A model generated the notes under the pieces. That model had not been told where the DNA came from and made no database searches. It was given only the letters and a program-made list of their open reading frames with translations. A DNA stretch of 64,000 bases from Bacillus sp. FJAT-27245 (lineage in GTDB: Bacteria; Bacillota; Bacilli; Bacillales; Cytobacillaceae), in contig NZ_LIGI01000001.1 of NCBI RefSeq assembly GCF_001273955.1, positions 1,215,266-1,279,265 on the forward strand, written 5' to 3'. The translations under genes and the position numbers were made by a program. Shown piece after piece: positions 60,595 through 64,000 of this stretch; the first letter of the stretch is position 1, and every line of letters starts with the position of its first letter.

Positions 60595-61608
60595 TTACCC
60601 ATTTTTCAGTTGCCTATTCGTTACATCGAACACGTCCAATAAGAAAACAAATATGGGAATTCCGAGTATGAGCCCCCACACCCCGAAGAAGTGCTGTGAG
60701 AAGATGAGGACAATAAATGTGTAAAAAACCGGGAGATCTGTTTTGGATGACATCAGCTTCGGATTTAACACATATGCTTCGACCGCATGAATAATCCCAA
60801 CTGCAATCCATACATAAACAACTTTCATTAACCCGCCAATTGCATAGGCAATCAAAGAAAGCGGAATGAGTGAAATAATCACCCCGGCAACCGGAATCAA
60901 TCCAAGAAAGAAGACCATAATCGCTAATCCAAAAATTTGTGGAAAACCCAGGATAACTAAAGAAATAACTGTTAATACACAATTGACAATGGCAATTATA
61001 AATTGAGCTTCAATTACTTTTCCAAACGTTTGGGTGAACTTTTTGCCAAAGTATTCAATTTCATAATAAAATGGAGCGATTTTGCTTGTTTTAAATTTAT
61101 TGGTAAATTCTATTAATCGCGGTTTTTCAAGCAAGAAAAATAAACTTAAAATTAATGAAATTAACACTTGGATACTTGTTTTACTTATACCGGTGAAATA
61201 TTTGAGCAGAAAAGATACCCCGTTTTCCAAATAAGCCGCAATTTGATTATTCGTAAGAATTGTTTCGATATAATTAATGATCACATTGTCATGTGGCTGG
61301 GTGTAAAACGATGTAATCCGTTTAATAAGCTCACTAATTTCATTGGTGATAATCGGCAAATATCTAACAAGCCCCCATGTTAACAATCCGACGATGAGTG
61401 TGTAAATAAGGAAAACGAGCAATCGCCGATTTATCGGCATGCGCCTCGCAGTAAACTCCACAAGCCGATCCATTAAAAATGCAAAAATGAAAGTTAACAA
61501 GATTAAGTTTATTATACTCCGTACGCTGTATAGGAATAAAACGATTAAAGAAAAGATAATAAGCCGTTTTATCCCTTTGTTTCGAACCAATTCTGCTAGA
61601 GCTTCCAT
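60595..61608 (-). CDS. AI-2E family (PerM/UPF0118) permease
   Basis: 337 aa, about eight TM segments. Family of AI-2 exporters and Na+/H+ antiporters; the function of any one member must be tested. Typical pattern: two N-terminal TM helices (LIIFSLIVLFLYSV, LILLTFIFAFLMDRL), a soluble stretch, then a C-terminal bundle with GLIPVAGVIISLIPLSLIAY and VEAYVLNPKLMSSKTDLPV, and LILGIPIFVFLLDV at the end. AAGGGG lies 10 bases before the ATG. Monocistronic. Confidence 0.9.
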   Translation of the reverse strand: MEALAELVRNKGIKRLIIFSLIVLFLYSVRSIINLILLTFIFAFLMDRLVEFTARRMPINRRLLVFLIYTLIVGLLTWGLVRYLPIITNEISELIKRITSFYTQPHDNVIINYIETILTNNQIAAYLENGVSFLLKYFTGISKTSIQVLISLILSLFFLLEKPRLIEFTNKFKTSKIAPFYYEIEYFGKKFTQTFGKVIEAQFIIAIVNCVLTVISLVILGFPQIFGLAIMVFFLGLIPVAGVIISLIPLSLIAYAIGGLMKVVYVWIAVGIIHAVEAYVLNPKLMSSKTDLPVFYTFIVLIFSQHFFGVWGLILGIPIFVFLLDVFDVTNRQLKNG

Positions 61609-61947
61609 TTAGACATTTCCCCTTAGTTCATTTCCATCTGAAAAACGTATACTATCAACTTTTTGGACAATTATTACGAGTTTTGCAAATTTTAATCGTA
61701 CTTTTTTGACAGGATTAAATAGGAACCTCATCTTACGAGGAATCATTATTATGTTCTCACATACTAAGTGCTAGCATATGTGAATTTGCTCATTTTATCA
61801 AGTTGAATAAATTCGTTTTTATTTATATTTTCAATATTAACAATCGTAAGGAATGCCCCAACGCCACTTGTTCATCGAAAATTATGAGTCCTCTCTAGGT
61901 ATAGGTGAGAAAGTCGTGAACACGTTAATTTCCTAAAATAAACATCT

Positions 61948-61984
61948 AAAAGGAACCGTTTCTGGAAGCAGAGGTTCCTTTTTT
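61948..61984 (+). terminator. Orphan terminator
   Basis: AAAAGGAACC and GGTTCCTTTT with a 15-base loop, then TT; no gene ends upstream on the plus strand. Confidence 0.7.
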
Positions 61985-62062
61985 GATGTAAGGTTTTATA
62001 GTTTAAATGGTTTTCGCGCGCAGTGGGATAAACGGACATATTACATCAATGAACAAATTACC

Positions 62063-62091
62063 TTGACTGTCATAGTAATATTCCATATATT
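62063..62091 (+). promoter_or_regulatory. Sigma-A promoter of the PadR-pentapeptide operon
   Basis: TTGACT (62063-62068), exactly 17 bases, TATATT (62086-62091), 26 bases before the GTG start. Confidence 0.75.
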
Positions 62092-62116
62092 ATTTGTAAG
62101 GAGGTGGAAATCTTCA

Positions 62117-62443
62117 GTGAGTTTAAAACTTTCGTCCGATTTGTTAAGGGGACACACAGACACGATTATCCTCAAGCTGTTGATGAGCGGGGATAAATAC
62201 GGGTATGAAATATCCAAATTGGTCCATTCCGGCTCGAATGGCCTGTATGAATTGAAAGAGGCAACGATGTATTCCAGCTTGAAAAGGCTCGAACAGGAAG
62301 GAAACATCTCATCTTACTGGGGAGATGAAACGCAGGGAGGCCGCAGGAAGTACTATCACCTGACTGACAAAGGCAGAATGGCATACTCGGAAAACAAAAG
62401 AAATTGGGAATATGCCAAAGAAATCCTTGATTCTTTAATTTGA
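62117..62443 (+). CDS. PadR-family transcriptional regulator
   Basis: 108 aa, short PadR subfamily (s1): LLRGHTDTIILKLLMSGDKYGYEI opens the winged helix, LKEATMYSSLKRLEQEGNISSYWG is the recognition helix and beta-wing, GGRRKYYHLTDKG completes it. GTG at 62117 has AAGGAGGTG upstream. It is co-transcribed with a HAAS-pentapeptide protein 15 bases on, the usual partner arrangement for short PadR regulators. Confidence 0.92.
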   Translation: MSLKLSSDLLRGHTDTIILKLLMSGDKYGYEISKLVHSGSNGLYELKEATMYSSLKRLEQEGNISSYWGDETQGGRRKYYHLTDKGRMAYSENKRNWEYAKEILDSLI

Positions 62444-62458
62444 AAGGTGGAAAACCGG

Positions 62459-63175
62459 ATGAGTGATAAATTAAAAACGTACCTGGATGGCATTTTTTCT
62501 CCCTATGAGGACATAAAGGCTATTAAGGAAATTAAACTGGAGCTTTACCATAATCTGCTGGAAAAGATGGATGATTTGATAAGGGAAGGTTTGGCGGAAG
62601 AAATCGCTTATAAGAAGACGATTGACTCGATTGGGGACATCACGGAAATAGTTGAAGCAATCCATGATAAAACGAGAGAGTTGCAGGAAAGGGCAGGAAT
62701 GGATCTATCCAAGAGCAACATGCCGAATTCGGACTTTGCATCAGTGAAAGTTCATGATGGCAAGTTCAATTATAGCAATCTCCAGGGCAGCGACTTTACC
62801 GGTTCGGACTTGTCGAACAGTTCTTTTAAATGCAGTAATTTAGATAAAGCAATATTCGATCGAGCAAATTTAAGGGGAGCAAGATTGAACAAGTCCAATT
62901 TAGATGGAGCGAGTTTTAAGGAAGCCATTTTGGATGATACAGATTTTTCATATTCTAATTTATCAGGAGTATGTTTTGACAATCAAACATTCAATGGGAC
63001 CATATTTAACGATGCGGGGTTAAAAGGAACATCATTTCGAAATGCTGTCTTCCGAAATGTTTCTTTTAAAACCAATGTAAAAAAAGCTGTTTTTGACGGT
63101 GCCACCATGGATAAATTGACTTATGCCATTCTGAAGGGAAATAAGGCAAATCTTGATAAAGTGACTGTTGTTTAA
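62459..63175 (+). CDS. HAAS-like plus pentapeptide-repeat protein
   Basis: 238 aa. Residues about 1-75 are helical (IKLELYHNLLEKMDDLIREG, then TIDSIGDITEIVEAI), matching the HAAS/DUF1700 signalling domain that pairs with PadR regulators. Residues about 90-230 are pentapeptide repeats of A(D/N)LxX type (SNLQGSDFTGSDLSNSSF, ANLRGARLNKSNLDGASF) forming a right-handed quadrilateral helix. ATG at 62459 follows AAAGGTGG; a GTG at 62447 overlaps that site. HAAS normally links to membrane or effector domains; a pentapeptide end suggests protein- or DNA-mimic binding, such as gyrase protection (inference). Confidence 0.85.
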   Translation: MSDKLKTYLDGIFSPYEDIKAIKEIKLELYHNLLEKMDDLIREGLAEEIAYKKTIDSIGDITEIVEAIHDKTRELQERAGMDLSKSNMPNSDFASVKVHDGKFNYSNLQGSDFTGSDLSNSSFKCSNLDKAIFDRANLRGARLNKSNLDGASFKEAILDDTDFSYSNLSGVCFDNQTFNGTIFNDAGLKGTSFRNAVFRNVSFKTNVKKAVFDGATMDKLTYAILKGNKANLDKVTVV

Positions 63176-63205
63176 CCAATTAAATTGAACTACTTTTTTC
63201 TATGA

Positions 63206-63256
63206 AAAAGGCTGCCGGGCCGCACCTGCTTGTGAAAATTGAGAAGCGGCCCCGCC
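63206..63256 (-). terminator. Terminator of the tryptophan dioxygenase gene
   Basis: GCGGCCC and GGGCCGC with a 22-base loop; minus-strand run ends in GGCAGCCTTTTTC. Confidence 0.75.
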
Positions 63257-63257
63257 A

Positions 63258-64000
63258 TTACAAGCTTGTTCGTATATCCCACAATTCTGGGAAAAAGCGC
63301 TGGTCGAGGACTTTTTTCAAATAGCCGACTCCGGATGAGCCGCCTGTGCCGGTTTTGAAGCCGATGATCCGCTCGACCGTTTTCATATGGCGGAAACGCC
63401 ATTGCTGAAGGCTGTCTTCGATATCGACAAGCTTTTCGGCGAGTTCATATAGCTCCCAATGGGCTTTTGTGTTTTTGTACACACTCATCCAGGCAGCCCG
63501 GACCGAATCATTTTCCTTGTAGGACACCGTTACGTCACGGGCAAGGATTCTTTCGTCGATCGGAAATCCCGCTTTATGCAAAGCATGGATGGCGGCATCA
63601 TAGATGCTAGGGGCTTCATACGCCTTTTTTAGCTCGGCTAGGAGGGCCGGATCTTTTTGATAGATTTGCAGGATATGTTTGTTCTTGTAGCCAAGCGCGA
63701 ACTCAATCATCCTGTTTTGGTAGGACTGGAAGCCGGACGCCTGGCCAAGCGTATTACGGAATTCCATATACTCGGAAGGTGTCAGCGTTGACAGTACGTC
63801 CCATGCCTGGATAATCTGCGTCTGTGTCTTTGAAACGCGGGCCAGGCATTTTTGCGCGGCGGCAAGATTACTGGTGTTAATAGCAGCAATCGCCGCATTC
63901 AGTTCGTGAATGATTAGCTTCATCCACAGCTCACTGACCTGGTGGATGATGATGAACAGCATTTCATCGTGGTGGCCAGAAAGCCTATTTTGGGCAGACA
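63258..64000 (-). CDS. kynA: Tryptophan 2,3-dioxygenase, N-terminus outside window
   Basis: Heme enzyme that opens the tryptophan ring to N-formylkynurenine, the first step of the kynurenine pathway. The frame is open to the right edge and reads [20 protein letters not shown], the N-terminal substrate pocket, then [15 protein letters not shown], and [20 protein letters not shown]; the proximal heme His lies in [17 protein letters not shown], and the substrate-closing loop in [11 protein letters not shown]. About 30 N-terminal residues are missing. Other kyn genes may lie beyond the edge. Confidence 0.95.
   Translation of the reverse strand, partial: SAQNRLSGHHDEMLFIIIHQVSELWMKLIIHELNAAIAAINTSNLAAAQKCLARVSKTQTQIIQAWDVLSTLTPSEYMEFRNTLGQASGFQSYQNRMIEFALGYKNKHILQIYQKDPALLAELKKAYEAPSIYDAAIHALHKAGFPIDERILARDVTVSYKENDSVRAAWMSVYKNTKAHWELYELAEKLVDIEDSLQQWRFRHMKTVERIIGFKTGTGGSSGVGYLKKVLDQRFFPELWDIRTSL

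Larger units (their letters stand above)
61609..62116. other. Intergenic stretch with an orphan terminator and the PadR promoter
   Basis: A small CCTC/GAGG hairpin near 61727, the strong hairpin at 61948, then the PadR promoter. The roughly 250 bases between the AI-2E gene and the orphan terminator could encode a small RNA; no coding frame is convincing. Confidence 0.4.

Noticed and set aside
1-64000. CRISPR arrays, rRNA genes or replication origins
   Set aside because: No regularly spaced repeat-spacer blocks, rRNA sequence or DnaA-box cluster was seen; the DnaA-like domain gene is not next to an origin.

Overview
The window looks like a chromosomal segment of a moderately low-GC, spore-forming member of the Bacillaceae (Bacillus, Mesobacillus, Neobacillus or similar). 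The reasons are strong AAGGAGG-type ribosome binding sites, frequent TTG and GTG starts, sigma-A promoters, cre-like and WalR-like boxes, Rho-independent terminators after most transcripts, and families typical of Bacilli (SwrC-like RND pump, YocH-like LysM/3D protein, SpoIIM/RDD/MoxR cluster). No species call is possible from the sequence alone.

Layout. 1-5.1 kb: the 3' part of an RND efflux permease, two small unknown genes (one ending in a free-standing DnaA domain I), and a DsbA/FrnE-family oxidoreductase. The first cysteine codon of that oxidoreductase's CPFC site is TGA, followed by a SECIS-like hairpin, so it is either a selenoprotein or a fresh nonsense pseudogene. 5.2-12.1 kb: tRNA-Val(GAC) with an integrase remnant at its 3' side, a decayed IS4-type transposase, two beta-helix proteins and a trypsin-like protease relic; this is an old integration scar and accessory zone. 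12.4-14.3 kb: two drug exporters (SMR and Bcr/CflA). 14.6-18.1 kb: an AT-rich restriction-modification island made of a C5-cytosine methylase, a divergent putative endonuclease and a convergent Vsr mismatch endonuclease.

19.5-26.5 kb: a membrane protein, then the DUF4129-DUF4350-MoxR-DUF58 operon with overlapping genes, facing a SpoIIM-like membrane protein that is divergent from an RDD protein. 26.7-31.2 kb: a 1258-residue SF1 helicase with a long coiled-coil insert, translationally coupled to a winged-helix-like partner. 31.4-39.1 kb: a YfcC transporter, a nucleoside hydrolase under cre-like sites plus a decayed duplicate of its 3' half, a WGxxGxxG mini-protein, and a TetR-controlled ABC-2 exporter.

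39.5-48.6 kb: an operon of L-asparaginase (the rhizobial ReAV-like type), a complete Dpp/Gsi-like peptide ABC importer and an atypical AAA+ regulator that has lost the sigma-54 contact loop; a hotdog thioesterase follows. 49-55.6 kb: a signalling operon of a REC-PAS-GGDEF-EAL-LuxR response regulator, a hybrid histidine kinase with two receiver domains, and a CheR-type methyltransferase. 55.8-64 kb: a pRiA4b ORF-3-like protein, an M20 amidohydrolase, a threonine-aldolase-like PLP enzyme, a WalR-boxed LysM/3D cell-wall protein, an AI-2E-family permease, a PadR plus pentapeptide-repeat pair, and the 3' part of tryptophan 2,3-dioxygenase running off the right edge.

The points most worth following up are the in-frame TGA in the DsbA-like active site, the stand-alone DnaA domain I protein, the five-domain c-di-GMP/LuxR regulator with its HHK-CheR partners, the sigma-54-less AAA+ regulator, and the helicase/winged-helix couple.
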